A stretch of DNA of 64,000 nucleotides, taken from assembly GCF_964340395.1 (NCBI RefSeq), contig NC_135561.1:18665240-18729239 (forward strand). The letters are read 5' to 3'. This document shows, piece by piece, positions 10,438 through 24,544 of this stretch. Under the pieces are notes generated by a model that saw only the letters and a list, made by a program, of their open reading frames with translations, made no database searches and was not told where the DNA came from. The translations under genes and the position numbers were made by a program. Source of the stretch: Glandiceps talaboti (taxonomy: Eukaryota; Hemichordata; Enteropneusta; Spengelidae). The first letter of the stretch is position 1. Each line of letters begins with the position of its first letter.

Positions 10438-12735
10438 ATCATAATAATCATAATCTTTATTTCCTCTATAGCGCATTACATCTAAAAAATCTCAATGCGC
10501 TTCATAGACCATTTAAAGAAAGAAAGAAATGGAAAAAGAGACAGTTAAAAGTATACAAACACTGATAAAAATAATACTTGATTAAAAACTGATTGGAAAA
10601 AAGAAGTTAAAACATACAAACACTGGTCAAAAGTAATTCTGGATTCAAAAACTCACGATACACATAATAAAAGGAGAAATTGTAAAAGCAGTAGTACTGA
10701 CTATACTTAATTAAATAATGACTTAAAAAGAAACGTTTTCAACGATTGTTAAAATTTTCCAGTGATTGAACTGCCCCGAGTTGTGGAGCACTGATTGAAA
10801 ACGCTCGACCACCGTAAAAACTAGTTTTACCGACCGGTTGATGTAGGTTAATAGCACCACTCGAAGTAGAACGGAGGGTGCGAACAGAGCCTCGAATTGT
10901 CAATAGCTCTTCTAAGTATCTCAAGGCAATTCCACTGATACTTTTAAATGTAATGCATAAAATCGTAGACTGAATTTGTTGCTGTACAGGTAGCCAGTGC
11001 AGGTCGTGTAAATTGGATGAATGTGGTCACTTTTTTCCGTTCAATTTACAAGCCAAGCAGCAGAATTTTGAATCAGTTGGAGTTTGCGAATTTCAGAATT
11101 AGGAAGACCGAAAAGTAAACTATTGCAATAATCCAGGCGAGATGTAATGAAAGCATGTGCAAGGTGATTACTGATCTAGTACATTACGTATTTTGCCTAT
11201 CATCCATAATCATATGAAGCATATTTGCAGATAATAGATACATGAGAAGACATTGTAGCCGCTGCATCCATAGTGACCCCGAGATTGCAGGGTATTTCAG
11301 AGGGCGGTGTGCGGACTTCATCAATAGGAAGATCGCAGCGAGGAACCGGACGCACTCCGTCAAATTTCGAAGAAAAGTGTAAAATCTCTGTCTTATTATC
11401 GTTAAGGGCAAGCTTATTGGCCCGCATCCAACTCCTGATTTCATCAATGCACGATTCAATTGCCTCAGTGGGAACCCGGTCACATGCAATATACGTTTGG
11501 TTGTCGTCAGCATACATCATGCAATTCAAACCGTGATTCGTTATGATGTTCTCCAGTGGTGCCACATAGAGACTAAATAGAAGAGGTCCAAGAACTGACC
11601 CCCGGGGAACACCGCAATCTAGGGACAAGGTTGAACCGATACTTACAGATAGATTGCAAACGACCCGTCAAATAAGAATTAAATAAACCATTGCAAAATT
11701 GTCCCCGAAATACCAAACCGATTACGTAACCTATGTAGCAAAATGTCACGGTCAATCGCGATGAAGGCGGCCGACAGATCGAGTAAAATTAATATAAAAT
11801 CTTTACGTTTATCAAGAGATCGCAACACATCATTATGCACTCTGAGCAAAGCAGTATCTGTACTGTACCCTGAACGATACGCTGACTGGTGTTTTGAGAG
11901 CAAATTTTGGTGATTAAGGTATGTGTTCAGTTGTTTAGCAACAACACGCTCGATGAGCTTTGAAAGAAAAGGTAGATTTGACACCAGGCGATAAGTTGAA
12001 AGAATAAAGAATATTTGGGTCCAAGTTTGCTTTTTCCAGTAAAGGTCGAACTATCGCAGATTTACATAATAGCGGAAGTGCACCAGAAAACAAAGATCTG
12101 TTAATGATTTGGCAAATTGCTGGAGACACCTGTTCTCTTCATTGTTTTAGCAATGAAGTCTGAATGGGATCAAATAAACACGACTTGGTTGGCAACGAAC
12201 ATATGAGTGTTGACACTGAACCAGGTGTAACAGGTGTGAATGTTTGGAAAGAATGAGTTACAATCAGTAGGTATAATACATGGCAAGTGCTGGCGTATTT
12301 TCTCAATTTTCAATCGAAAATAGCTGGCGAAAGCATTAGGTAAATTAGAAATTTCAACATGGAAGAATCCCTGCCATAGCCTTCTTATTACCTATCATGT
12401 CGTCAATAACATAAAATAGAGTTCTTTGATCGGCTGTTTCGACTCCTTCACGAAAATGTGCTGTATGTACCGTATTGAAATTTCTTAAATAAAGAGATCG
12501 AGCGGATTGAATATTGTCCCTATGTATAAGAAGTCCAGTAATTTTCCACTTTCTTTCAAGCCTGCGAAGATTCTTTCTCTCCTCTATGAACTCAGCTGTA
12601 TACCAGGGTTACACGTCTTGTTCTGACGAACTTTAGTGACAAGCGGTACTAACTCATCCATCACCGATTTCACGATGTCGTTGTAATTTGACACGAGAAA
12701 ACCGGCACTCTCGACACCTGGGGGCAAAATCGAGA
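10438..12735 (-). pseudogene. decayed CR1/L2-like LINE, reverse transcriptase part
   Basis: Read on the minus strand, pieces in different frames give the pre-RT region (near 12600-12400), LSKLIERVVAKQLNTYL, HQSAYRSGYSTDTALL, LILLDLSAAF (palm A), GVPRGSVLGPLLFSLY, MYADDNQTYI (palm C) and WMRANKLALNDNKTEILHFS. The C-terminal end (10739-10924) and an AATAAAGATTATGATTATT-type 3' tail at about 10438-10461 follow. Frameshifts and stops make it inactive. The endonuclease part is missing here. A related copy lies at 16875-17440 and 19150-19770. Confidence 0.9.
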
Positions 12736-12746
12736 GACAGGTGTGG

Positions 12747-12915
12747 TAATGTTGCCCTAAATAGCCAAGTGGCTAATAGCTACATTACCAAAATAAATAT
12801 ATCTATTATAGCTTGAAATGGCTATTCGGACTATTTTCATTTTCCATCAGTAGTTTTTAGCCATTATTAGCCATTAGTAGCCAGGTAATAGCTAATAACG
12901 AACCGATAACACTGG
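12747..12915. mobile_element. short GGCTAATAGC-rich element
   Basis: Shares the CCCTAAATAGCCAAGTGGCT start and repeated AATAGCC/GGCTATT words with the longer element at 17445-19145. It lies between the LINE remnant and the next segmental block. Confidence 0.6.
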
Positions 12916-13530
12916 CAGGGATTGACCTCTCACAGCATGAACTGTACCAGTGTTTTATATTCTGATTTGTTTAGTCTCACTCAACTGAACACCTTTAATT
13001 GAAACTGTATGCTTGTGTTGGATTCTTAGTAATTCTAAGGCATAGAATTATCAAGGTTGTATTTTTTCCGACTTACGATCCATCATATTGTGCTGTAGAA
13101 TAAATATATGAAAAAGTATCTTAACATTCTTCACTTCAACCATATATCTATAAACGCGTATTTCATTTTATCATGATATACAGATGACTGTCATCAATCT
13201 AACTTGTATAAGGCTGCAAAGGGCAAACTTCATCAAAGATTTATAAATATATAGGCAGCAAAAGACAACTAACGGTTTAACAGTGGTACATAGTAAATCC
13301 ATCATCCTGCTTGGGTCACTTATAATTAGTGTTAAAACTATACCCAGCTTCTTCCTATTCTAACAAACTTACCAAAATAATACGAAAAAGAAATAAACAA
13401 GAGACGCGAAACATCAGTTTATCGTTGTCACGAGTGTATGACCTTTGCAGTATTCCTCTGGTAAAAAAACGTAGTATTTTGATGCCAAATTTTAATGAAT
13501 CAAACACCACCATCATCTGATAAAAAGTAA

Positions 13531-13771
<241 letters not shown>

Positions 13772-14563
13772 AGCCTACCTGCCAGCCATCCCTTTCCATG
13801 TTTTCACATTCAATGTGAACTCACTTATGTGAACACTAGTACAATTAGCTTGACACACAACGTCGTCAGCCTTGGCCATATAGAACCGTTTTAAAGGTAT
13901 GGATCACAATTTTTGCTTATGTATTTCCAAATTTCTGAAAACGCGATATGCACGCGATATAAATGTTGTACATGCAGATATTCTATTTGAGGTTAAATGG
14001 CGCATATTGCATGTTCAGAGGTCGTATTGTTTTTCTGGTTTTGTAGTAGATGTGATTTGTCTTGAATTGTGGTGAAACATAATTTTTGCAGTTGCACGTA
14101 TTGTGCTTACAGGTTATCAATACACACACTATAATGACAACCAGTTATCATATATTGTTGATATTTCCATCACGAAAGGGGAACAAACAGTACATAATCC
14201 TGATAAATCAATAGTTCGTATGAAAAAAATCCCAGTTTCATCGATCGCGTGAACAAAATAAAAAAATGGTCGCGCTATTAAAGTAATTTATCATGTTTTA
14301 TTTGATTGTGATCGACAACTGTTTGCTTATTTACAATAACAGTGGTGTATATGTTTATCAATAGATCAGAGGGCATACAGTAGCAACTGATAAAAAAGCC
14401 ATTTGGTTGAACAGGTCTTTAGGTCTCACAAGTTTGACAGCAAGCTTGAAGAGCAGTTGATTCATCACATTGGTCTGTGAAATTTACAAAATTAAGGTAT
14501 ATACGGTCGAAGCCATCGTGCACATTTACCTAAAAATAATGCGTGCATTTTAGTGACTTCCAT

Positions 14564-14753
<190 letters not shown>

Positions 14754-16217
14754 GATTTGGACGTTAAAGTGTCCGGGACTTGTGTTCACTAGATTTTAGT
14801 TAGGTTATCTACCTAGGCAAAGCAGAGAATAGGTGAACTACCTAAGTCTTGTTGTTTTGCCAGTCCGTGAGATCCAAATGCTACCGTTTCTATCCATCAG
14901 CGAAAGGAGCCTCATACTAATCAATTTCACATATGATACAACACAACACACATAGTCCTAAACTTAAACAATGAAATCACATTGTTGCCATCATGATTCG
15001 TCCAAAGTTAAAAGATGATATCATAGCAGAGCCCAACATCTTCTGAATTCTATAACACAGAAAATCAATTATCTTCGTGATTATGTTATAGAAAAGAACA
15101 CATTCAAAATATTTTGCGATGGGATACAATATTTAGAACACCACAAATATTGATATATCGATTCACAATAAAACGACTAAAATCTCCTTATTTTGTGTAT
15201 AGATCATAGATGTTTCGTAAGCTTATAATTCTTGTTAAAATCTATAGTTTGTATTTGTATGTCATAGTATTTATTGTCAACTTTGTTGTATTACATTTCA
15301 CTTGGTTTCAGAGGCTTAATCAGTTACCTTCTCTATTATGTCAATCCATTTACTGCAGTGTGTCTCTAGTTTATCATTTTCTTTAGTAATTTATATTCCC
15401 ATACCATAGTTATATATTACTAGTACAGTACATGTACACAGGAAAAATGATTGTTATCTGTCATTCACAACGTACTATATGGTCGAAAACCATTTTACAC
15501 ATCGTTTTCACTACTCTACTAAACTTTTTACAGTAAATATAATCCTGCTGTAGAAATAATAATATCATTAAATAGAGAACGGGAGTATCTCGAAGAAATA
15601 TTGCTGATAATAATATAAAGACGATAAATAGTTTCAATAAATTAAATTACATGAGCCGTGTAAACACAGCTGATGCCCCTTAAGCATTATCACTTGTCAA
15701 GTTCTTGTGTATCTATAATTTATCTGCAAGATTTGACATTTAACTTGATTGTTTGGTTCTAAACCCAGTTGTATTTTCTGGATTGGTAGACTTCTGTTGC
15801 TTGTTAGCTTCGTTCATGTGTACAGGGTGGCCGTTCATTTCAGAAGCACGAGTTACGATGTTAGGCCGCCCCTTGTCCGCTTTTGTAAGCACTTTACTCC
15901 CGACGGATCTCTCCAAACAACACGAATCTATAAGGATATACAAGTCAAACAGAAACATTATAAAAAAGCCCTTTTGAAAATAATGTATTATTTTATTTGA
16001 CGCTTTCCTTGACCATGACATTCCGTTACTATACGAAAGCCTTAGTTAGGAACATATCTATGATGGTCTGATAAAAAGGACACTGCCATGCTGACAACTC
16101 TGACAACAACATTTTGCAGAACTGCAAACAAGCCTAATGGTATAACTTAAAACGACCAAACCACACTTTCTAAAAATGATTTCATTTGATATAGAAGCTT
16201 TTTAACAATATACATAC

Positions 16218-16340
16218 CACCGTGGACACTTGAACTAGATGAATTTCTCAAGGGTCGATTAGTTGCCAAGACGTGAAAACTGCAACATCAGTTAACGTCA
16301 AGATGGTGACAAAAATTATCATATATCTGTCATAAATTGG
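16218..16340 (-). pseudogene. dead copy of GABA-B-like receptor exon (TM4-TM5)
   Basis: Same 123-nt length and splice sites as the exon at 25624-25746 (acceptor tttttacag, donor gtatgt). It translates as PIYDRYMIIFVTILTL through FTSWQLIDP, then hits an in-frame TGA where the other copy has a Cys codon. No neighbouring receptor exons were found around it. Confidence 0.85.
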
Positions 16341-16874
16341 CTGTAAAAAGCAAGAAGAAACAATCTGAGATTATACACTGCCATAACCAGTGCTAGTCAA
16401 ATGAATTTATTAGAGATAGCCCACTAAGATGTAATGTGATGTTTGACAAGCGAGTCTGGCGTGAAGAAGAGGGTGAGGGCTTGCAGCTAAGATTTGTCTT
16501 TTCAGCCCTGGTATCTGTAACTACAAAGTTGTGATACTAGTTAAAAACGTCACCTAAAGCTTCAATTACAGTACAAAACGTTGGATTGGATTTGTAAATG
16601 GTGGAGAAGAGAAAAGAATACATAACGCCTTATAAGGAAATGTGATTAAAATATCGTCTGTGTTTATGCATTTACCCAATGTTGGGTCATGTTTCTTGGG
16701 TGCTCTTTAGAACCTACCTATTGAGTTTAGCCAATACTAAAACATTCCTCTGGAAGAGTAAATATACATACATTATTTTTGCACACATCGGTAACATTCA
16801 AAATGGCTACCATTACTCGTGGAAAATCTCATATTTATGTTAAATAACATTCGTTGTTGTAGCTGAATGATAAA

Positions 16875-17440
16875 TAATTAGACTGTGTTGATCATCTAAA
16901 TCTGATTCCGAAGTGATAACAGGTAATAATCATAATTATCATAATCTTTATTTTTTCTATAGCGCGTTACATCTAAAAAATCTCAATGCGCTTCACAGAC
17001 CATTTCAAGAAAAAATGGAAAAAGAGACAGTTAAAAGTATACAAACACTGATAGAAACAATACTTGATTAAAAACTGATTTGAAAATAAGACAGTTAAAA
17101 CATACACAAAATCTGGTCCAAAGTAATTCGAAAACTCACGATACACATTAATAAAATGAGAAATTGTAAAAGCAGTAGTACTGACTATACTGAATTAGAT
17201 AATGACTTAACAAGATGTTTTCAATGATTGTTTAAAATTTTCCAGTGATTGAACTGCCCTGAGTTGTGTCGGCAAACTGTTCCATAAGCCTGTGGAGCAC
17301 AGATTGAAAACACTCGACCACCGCAAAAACTAGTTTTACCAATCGGTTGATGTAGGTTAATAGCGCCACTCGAAGTAGAACGGAGACTAAAATTCAGTAA
17401 GAAAATCTAACATTGTGAACCTCGAACCTAGACAGGTGCT
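16875..17440 (-). pseudogene. CR1/L2-like LINE 3' end, second copy
   Basis: Matches 10385-10880, including the unique flank before the AATAAAGATTAT-type tail. The shared flank means it was copied by segmental duplication and not inserted independently. The C-terminal coding part is recognisable but broken. Confidence 0.8.
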
Positions 17441-17444
17441 GTAC

Positions 17445-19145
17445 TGTTGGATTGCATTATAATAACCCCCTAAATAGCCAAGTGGCTGATAGCTACATTA
17501 GCAATATGAAAATATAGCATGGAAAACTCATTTAAAACTGACATTTACGTTAGCTTTTCGAACCTTGGAAATATTACCTCAAAGGCTATGAATAACCTAA
17601 ACATTGCTTTAATAGAAGCAAAAAAAACCTGCAGATCTGCCAGGAGGAAAACCCCAAGGACTCCCTCACCTCATGCATTCAACCAACAGTTAGATGCACC
17701 AGCAATGTTTTTACTATCATAATGGTATTAAACTTTCTTAACTATTTTCACCTATTCGAATTTGAGATGATATTGTCTTTTAAAGATGTGAAATGTTTGC
17801 CAAGGTAGTCTAAAATCTCCCCTACCAATGATACTACCAGTAGATGTGCTGACCTTTACTACATGTATATGATGATGCCATTTTACTGTTTAAGAACATA
17901 TTTTAACCCTATGTAAGTTATAAAGAATAGTTTCTGATACTTGATGGTGCTGTGTTGTAAAGTATGGATTAAGTTATTGCTTGAAATGGTCTAAATAGCC
18001 TAAATATTGGCTTTAAGAGTAACAACTTCTAGAGGGAGACCCTCGTACCCCCCACATTACGTAAACATATCCCAGACTCAAGCTCCCCCCTCTTACAAGA
18101 TGCTATCAAAGTATGTTTGAAAAGTATTTCAACCCTATGTACATGTAGTTGCATTCTACATGTTGGTGCTGTCTTGTAAACTTGGAAATTATAGTCTGAA
18201 AGGGTCTGAAGTTTCAAAATATACTTTTCAGAGTACAAAACCTCCAGAGCTTCTAGGGCAAGACCCCATATGACTCCCCCCCACACACATGAGGTGTACC
18301 CATCCCAGTCTCAAGCTCTTCCCCATACCTCTTACTGTCAAGATGCAATCAAACTATATTTAAAACATATTTCAACCCTAATGTAGTTGCTTTTTACATG
18401 TCTAAATCTTGGAAATTATTTTCTGAAAATGTCTGAATAGTCTCAAAATTGACTTTTCAGAGTTAAAGACCTCCTGGGCTTCTAGGGGGAGACACCCTAG
18501 GACCCCATAAGACGGCTAATAGCTTGGATAGCTGAATAATCAGGTGCCGGAGAGTACCGGCTATGGATGACTAATAGTGGCTATTAATGGCAAATAACTC
18601 GAATAACTTAATAGCCATGCCCTGGAGAGTGTTGGGGTTGTTAGCTGGTAGTCGGCTATTAATGGCTAATAGCGGCTATTAATGGCTATTAGCGTGAATA
18701 ACCTGGAGATATTTATACCATTTTCCCGTGTTTACAATAGCTGATAGCAAACTATTACCTGGCTATTTATGGCCAGTAAATAGCCAATTGCCGCCAATTT
18801 TCTTAGATCAAGCTATTTTGTCGGTGGCCAAGTGGTTAAACCACTTGCCTTTTACCACTGCAGTCGGGGTTCGAACCCCATTCAGGGTTCGATTAAATTT
18901 ACCCCGCTGTAAGTAAGAAGAGTGTCGTTCAGTTTGACTCTACCGAACAACGCAGGTTTTCCCCGGGTACTCCGGTTTCCTCCTGCATTAACACTGAACC
19001 CATGAGGGATGGCCCCCACTGGACTTCTTGGGAGACAAGTGTTTAAATGCTTAAAGAACTATCCAGTATAAATAAAGATTATTATTTTGGTAAATAGCCA
19101 ATATCCGCTATTTATCTGAGATCAAGCTATTTTTGCAATCCAACA
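17445..19145. mobile_element. GGCTATT-rich non-autonomous element with short terminal inverted repeats
   Basis: The ends are TGTTGGATTGCA (17445-17456) and its complement (19134-19145). The interior is full of AATAGCC/GGCTATT words near both ends, plus four or five diverged tandem blocks (about 17740-18510) built around TTTTCAGAGTTAAAGACCTC-like sequence. No transposase was seen. A tRNA-derived SINE is nested at 18821-19082. Clear target duplications were not found. Confidence 0.6.
18821..19082 (+). mobile_element. tRNA-derived SINE
   Basis: A Pol III box A (TGGCCAAGTGG, 18825-18835) and a perfect box B (GGTTCGAACCC, 18868-18878) give a tRNA-like head. A conserved body with CCCCGGGTACTCCGGTTTCC follows, then a tail AATAAAGATTAT. 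TATTTTG flanks both ends (18814-18820, 19083-19089) as a 7-bp target duplication. The tail resembles the 3' end of the CR1/L2-like LINEs in this window. Confidence 0.88.
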
Positions 19146-19149
19146 ATCC

Positions 19150-19770
19150 TGCACATTTATGCTCCAACCGTGGTGAGAAAATGGAGGGTGATTAATTACA
19201 ATAGACGGATCAGTGTTGATGGCAGACGTAAGGTTGTAGCGAGTACTTCAAAGGTATTGAAAAGACGTCTTGATTAGGATATCGTTGAGATTTGACATAG
19301 TAATGATAGCCGTGCCCCTCCTTTACGATGTCGTCTTGGTATTTGATACAAATTGTATCCATCAAGGGCTGAAGTGAAACGAGCTCTTATTGTGTCATCT
19401 ACTGAATTGAACCAAGTTTCTGTGATGATGAAAAGGTCAGTATGATTGTGCGGGATGGCATCTGCAACTACCACAGTGAGTTTTTTTATCGATGGATCTA
19501 GCATACCACAGCATGCAAGACAAAGGGCGTGTAGCAGAAAAGTTTGATATCCGACTCACCTGTGTAAGATTTGACAATTTAACGGAGGTGGATACAACAC
19601 GGTAAATATTGTTACGAGGAAAAAAGCTTACAAGCATCTCTATCTTCTTACGCTTCCTTCCTGATCGCTTTCCTCTGACTCTTATTTCTTTCATGATAAG
19701 CGTCAATCTGTTGACAGCCTTCCTTGCAGAAATATATTGCTTGTTTGAAGAAACTGCATACCGCAATGAT
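19150..19770 (-). pseudogene. LINE endonuclease fragment
   Basis: Minus-strand pieces give an APE-type endonuclease start: an ARSI motif (near 19530), then DLFIITETWFNS (E of the catalytic pocket), then RKGGA where the frame breaks. It is probably the 5' part of the same element whose 3' end is at 16875-17440. Confidence 0.75.
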
Positions 19771-19799
19771 AGTAGTGCGTCTCTGCTAAATGCGTCATA

Positions 19800-20810
19800 C
19801 CAGGCGCCGTATTTGAATTTGTCGAGTGAGTAGTGCGGGAAGAGTCAATGGACGAAAACCTGTGAAAAACTACACGAAAAGTCCTCAAAATTCCACTCAG
19901 CCGCAGACACAGTGTTGTTAACGAGTGTATTACGGAAGACGGAAACAGAAATAACGAAATAGGTGATCAATTTAACAAAAACTACTGACAGCAACATTGG
20001 GCTGCCGTCATACACAAATACAAATATATATACACATATATACAGGTATAAATATTTTCCTAGTTTCCTTGGAAATATTCTGTACGCCATTCCAGAAAGT
20101 CTGTTGAAAAAATGTATAAAACTGCTTCTACAAAAATAATTGCTACTTGAACCAATGAAAATTGGTATTCAAAACATCAGGAGTTACTAAAGTATGATTC
20201 AGAAATGATAAAAATATTTTCACAAAACCCTGTACACTGGTGAGATTTGTTTGAATCGAGAAAGCTTATGTTTGAGAGTACAAAGCAGAGGGAGTTGTGG
20301 GTAAAATATTATACAGTGGTGCACCCGACAAGTGGGTGTGAAGGGGAACATTTCTGGAACCTCGACATTATTAATTATTTCTTGTTTGTCTGCTTTGGTT
20401 TGATGCCATCCTGTTTTGAATATGAGGCCGAATTTGATTCTAAGACCTACTTACACACGTCCCTAGGTAATGTGTTCAAAAGGACAGTTTTAACTACGTA
20501 CTGGGTCAAAGTTTAGAGCTACTGCAAACGAATGAAGAATATGCTAATACAGAATGAGTTTGGTATGTGGTTTGTGTCAACACTGCATCAAGTACAAAAT
20601 ACAATGTGAATGGGGTCCAAAATCTTGTTGATCAGATTTATGACATATATCGTCATAGAGTTGAAATTCAAATTAGTAGTCTGGATATAGTAAATATACT
20701 CATGTGGGCAGTACTGTTATCAATATACAGGGAATCATCATGACTATGTAGTTTGATGAGAAGAGATTTCAAATTCAGTAATTGTTTTAATATGTTTAGT
20801 TTAAGACTAT
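19800..20810. other. no gene seen
   Basis: AT-rich. Open frames at 19845-20090 (-) and 20247-20516 (+) carry no recognised domain. Confidence 0.5.
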
Positions 20811-21429
20811 AACGATAACAGGGATTGACCTCTCACAGCATGAACTGTGCCAGTGTTTCATATTCTGATTTGTTTAGTCTCACTCAACTTAACACCTTTA
20901 ATTGAAACTGTATGCTTCTGTTGGATTCCTAGTAATTGTAAGGCACACAATTATCATGGGTGTTTTTTCCGACTTACGATCCATCATATTGTGCTGTAGA
21001 ATAAATATATGAAAATGTATCATAACATTTTTCACTTCAACCATGTATCTATAAACGCGTACTCCATTTTATCATGATATACAGATGACTGTCATCAATC
21101 TAACTTTAGTACTTGTGTAAGGCTGCAAAGGGCAAACTTCGTCAAAGATTTATAAATATATAGGCAGCAAAAAACGAACGGTTTAACAGTGATGAATGAT
21201 AAATCTATCATCCTGCTTGGGTCACTGATAATTAGTGGTAAAGCTATACCCAGCTTCCTCCTATTCTAACAAACTTACCAAAATAATACGAAAAAAGAAA
21301 TAAACAGGAGACGCGAAACATACGAGTGTATGCGCTTTGCAGTATTCCTGTGGTAAAAAAACGTAGTATTCTGATGCCAAATTTTAATGAATCAAACACT
21401 GCCATCATCTGATAAAAAGTAAATGTATC

Positions 21430-21433
21430 CGTC

Positions 21434-21491
<58 letters not shown>

Positions 21492-21535
21492 CGTCCGTCC
21501 GTCCGTCCGTCCGCCCGTCCGTCCGTCCATCCATC
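21430..21535. repeat. (GTCT)n/(GTCC)n microsatellite
   Basis: GTCT block followed by a GTCC block. Confidence 0.98.
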
Positions 21536-22418
21536 TGCCTGCCAGCCATCCCTTTTTATGTTTTCACATTCAATGTGAAATCACTTATGTGAACACTAGT
21601 ACAATTAAAATCGATTAACTTGACACACAACGTCGTCAGCTTCGATAATATAATAGAACCCTTTAAAAGGTATGGATCACAATTTCTTGCTTATTTATTT
21701 CCGAATTTCTGAAAACAGTACTTCTTGTGATTCTGTATATTAAGATATTGCGACGATAATCGTAGGTTATGCAAAACAAGATATAGCGATATTGGCCAGT
21801 TTTGTGTTACACCAGTTGAATGGCGTATATTGCATGTACAGAGGTCGTACATTGTTTTTCTGGTTTTGTAGTAGATGTGATTTGTTATGAATTGTGATGA
21901 AACATAATCATTGCAGTTGCACGTATTGTGCTTACAGGTTATCAATACACACACTATAATGACAGCCAGTTATCATATATTGTTGATATTTCCATCACAA
22001 AAGGGGAACAAACAGTACATAATCCTGATAAATGATAAATCTGGTGATAAAAAATTCCAGTTTCATCGATCGAGTGAACGAAATATAAAAAAGGTCCCCT
22101 ATTAACGTAATTTATCATGTTTTATTTGATTGTGATCGACAACTGTTTGCTTAGTTACAATAACAGTGGTATATATGTTTACCGATAGATCAGAGTAGCA
22201 ACTGATAAAAAAGCCATTTGGATTAAAAGGTCTTTAGGTCTCACACCTTTGAAGGCAAAGCTTGAAGAGCAGTTGCTCGTCACATTGGTATGTCAAATTT
22301 GCAAAAGTAAGGTCTGTTTGGTCGAAGCCATTGTGCCACTAGCCTCAAAACAATTGACATGAATGTTATCTAGCACATTTACGTACAAATAATTGCGTAC
22401 ATTTTACTAACTTCCATT

Positions 22419-22581
<163 letters not shown>

Positions 22582-23924
22582 ACTTTAAAATGTCCGGGAC
22601 TTGTGTGAGTTCACTAGATTTTAGTTAGGGTATATACTTAGGCACATTAGGGAATAGCTGAACTACCCAAGTTGTGTTGTTTTTCCAGCCCGTGAGATCC
22701 AGATGCTACCGTTTCTATCCATCAACGAAAGGAGCCTCATACTAATCAATTTCACATATGATACAACACAACACACATAGTCCTAAACTTAAACAATGAA
22801 ATCACATTGTTGCCATCATGATTGGTCCAAAGTTAAAATATGATATCATAGCACAGCCCAACATCTTCTGAATTCTATAACACAGAAAATCAATTATCAT
22901 CGTGATTATGTTATAGTAATGAACGCATTCAAATTATTTTGGGATGGGATACAATATTTAGCACACCACAAATATTGATATATCTATTCGGAATAGAACG
23001 ACTAAAACATCCATATTTGTGTATAGATCATAGATGTTTTGTAAGCTTATAATTCTTGTTAAAATCTATAGTTTGTATTTGTATTTCATAGTATTTATTG
23101 TCAACTTTGTTTATTAAAGTATTACATTTCACTTGGTTTCAGGTGTAAATAACGTAATTAGTTATCTTCTCTATTATGTCAATCCATTTACTGCAGTGTG
23201 TCTCTAGTTTATCCTTTTCCCTAGCAATTTATATTCCCATACCATAGTTATAAATAACATGCATGTATTATCCAACTATGTTAAAGTCACTATACCAAAA
23301 ACTGCGTTTGTAAAAAGAGTTACTTTGAGATAATAACCTTTTCGTCAAGTACTACATAAAACCTCGATTGATATTATAATAATACAATATTACATGTAAA
23401 GTCGACGCATGCATTCTATGACATTACAATTGCCAAGTTATGGGTTTGTCAGAGTTCATTGTCTAGTAAGGATTCCTCGACGTTTTTTTTATACGTACCA
23501 AATATTACGTCATCGAATCGTTCATGCGTTGTATCTTAATGTCAGGTTTGGGTTCAGTCAATTGGAAGTGATACCTACATATGGTTCTGTCAGTTGAATA
23601 CTACGAGTGACTTTTAAATAAGAAGTATAAATCGCCGCACCCCAAACCGTATTAAGTCAACTCGTGCCCCATATGTTTCAGTAAGAAGAGTAGTCAAAGT
23701 ATATTTCAATCTGCTACAACAATTACCTCCAACCGAGAAAAGAACTGTGTAAACACAGTTGATGCCCCTTAAGCATTATGATCAGATGTCAAGTTCTTGT
23801 ATAACTATAATTTATCTGCAAGATTCGACATTTAACGTTGGTTCTAAACCCAGTTGTATTTTCTGGATTGGTAGGACTTCTGTTGCTTGCTAGCTTCGTT
23901 CATGTGTACAGGGTGCCCTACGGG

Positions 23925-24002
23925 GGCATTTGTCCGGGGGGGGGGGGGCATTTGTCCGGGGGCGTTTGTCCGGGGGGCGTTTGTCCGGGGGGCGTTTGTC
24001 CT
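23925..24002. repeat. G-rich minisatellite
   Basis: Four to five units of a roughly 16-bp motif (CGTTTGTCCGGGGGG), with a longer G run at 23936-23948; G-quadruplex potential. Confidence 0.85.
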
Positions 24003-24540
24003 AGAACCGTGTCAGATATCTGTAAACAACAATGGCGACGTACCAGTCTGTCTCAGAAACCAAAACTGCGCACATATATAACTTTCAAAAATATACTCGA
24101 ACCAGAAAAATATCTAACTTTGAACTGCAACAGAACATGTATTCATGCATTTGCCCGTTTTCGTTGCTCATCAACCTCATTGGTGATCGAGGAGGGAAGA
24201 CATAATGATATTGACCCACCCCTCAAAGTCTGTAAGATATGTAACTCGAGTGAAGTAGAAGATGAATTTCATTTTCTCTTAGTGTGTTCACGATATGACG
24301 TTCTTAGGAAGGAATACCTTCCGCTCGAATACCAGTCAGAACCAACCATTATTAAATTTCAACGAATTATGAGGACTAGGGACACAGGTTCTGAACAAAC
24401 TTTGTAAATTTATTCAATTGGCGTTTAATAAGAGAGATTTTATTTTGATTTGCAACCGTGTGATGTAATATAATAGTTTGTGCTGAAACGATAATTTGTA
24501 CATGGGCCGGAGGCCTTTGAATACAATAAACTATATTATT
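24003..24540 (+). pseudogene. LINE C-terminal fragment with CCHC motif
   Basis: The frame ending at 24407 contains a C-x2-C-x9-H-x4-C motif within CKICNSSEVEDEFHFLLVC, typical of the C-terminal zinc knuckle of R1/Jockey/CR1-type LINEs, then a stop. A 3' UTR ending ACAATAAACTATATTATTA follows. The RT part is absent, so it is 5'-truncated. Confidence 0.75.
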
Positions 24541-24544
24541 ATTA

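Noticed and set aside
18821-18895. A tRNA gene
   Set aside because: Boxes A and B are present but no clover-leaf with a convincing anticodon arm was found, and the sequence continues into a SINE body with target duplications.
23838-24407. A 189-codon host gene
   Set aside because: The frame crosses a segmental repeat, a G-rich minisatellite and a LINE C-terminal fragment, so it is a chance fusion.
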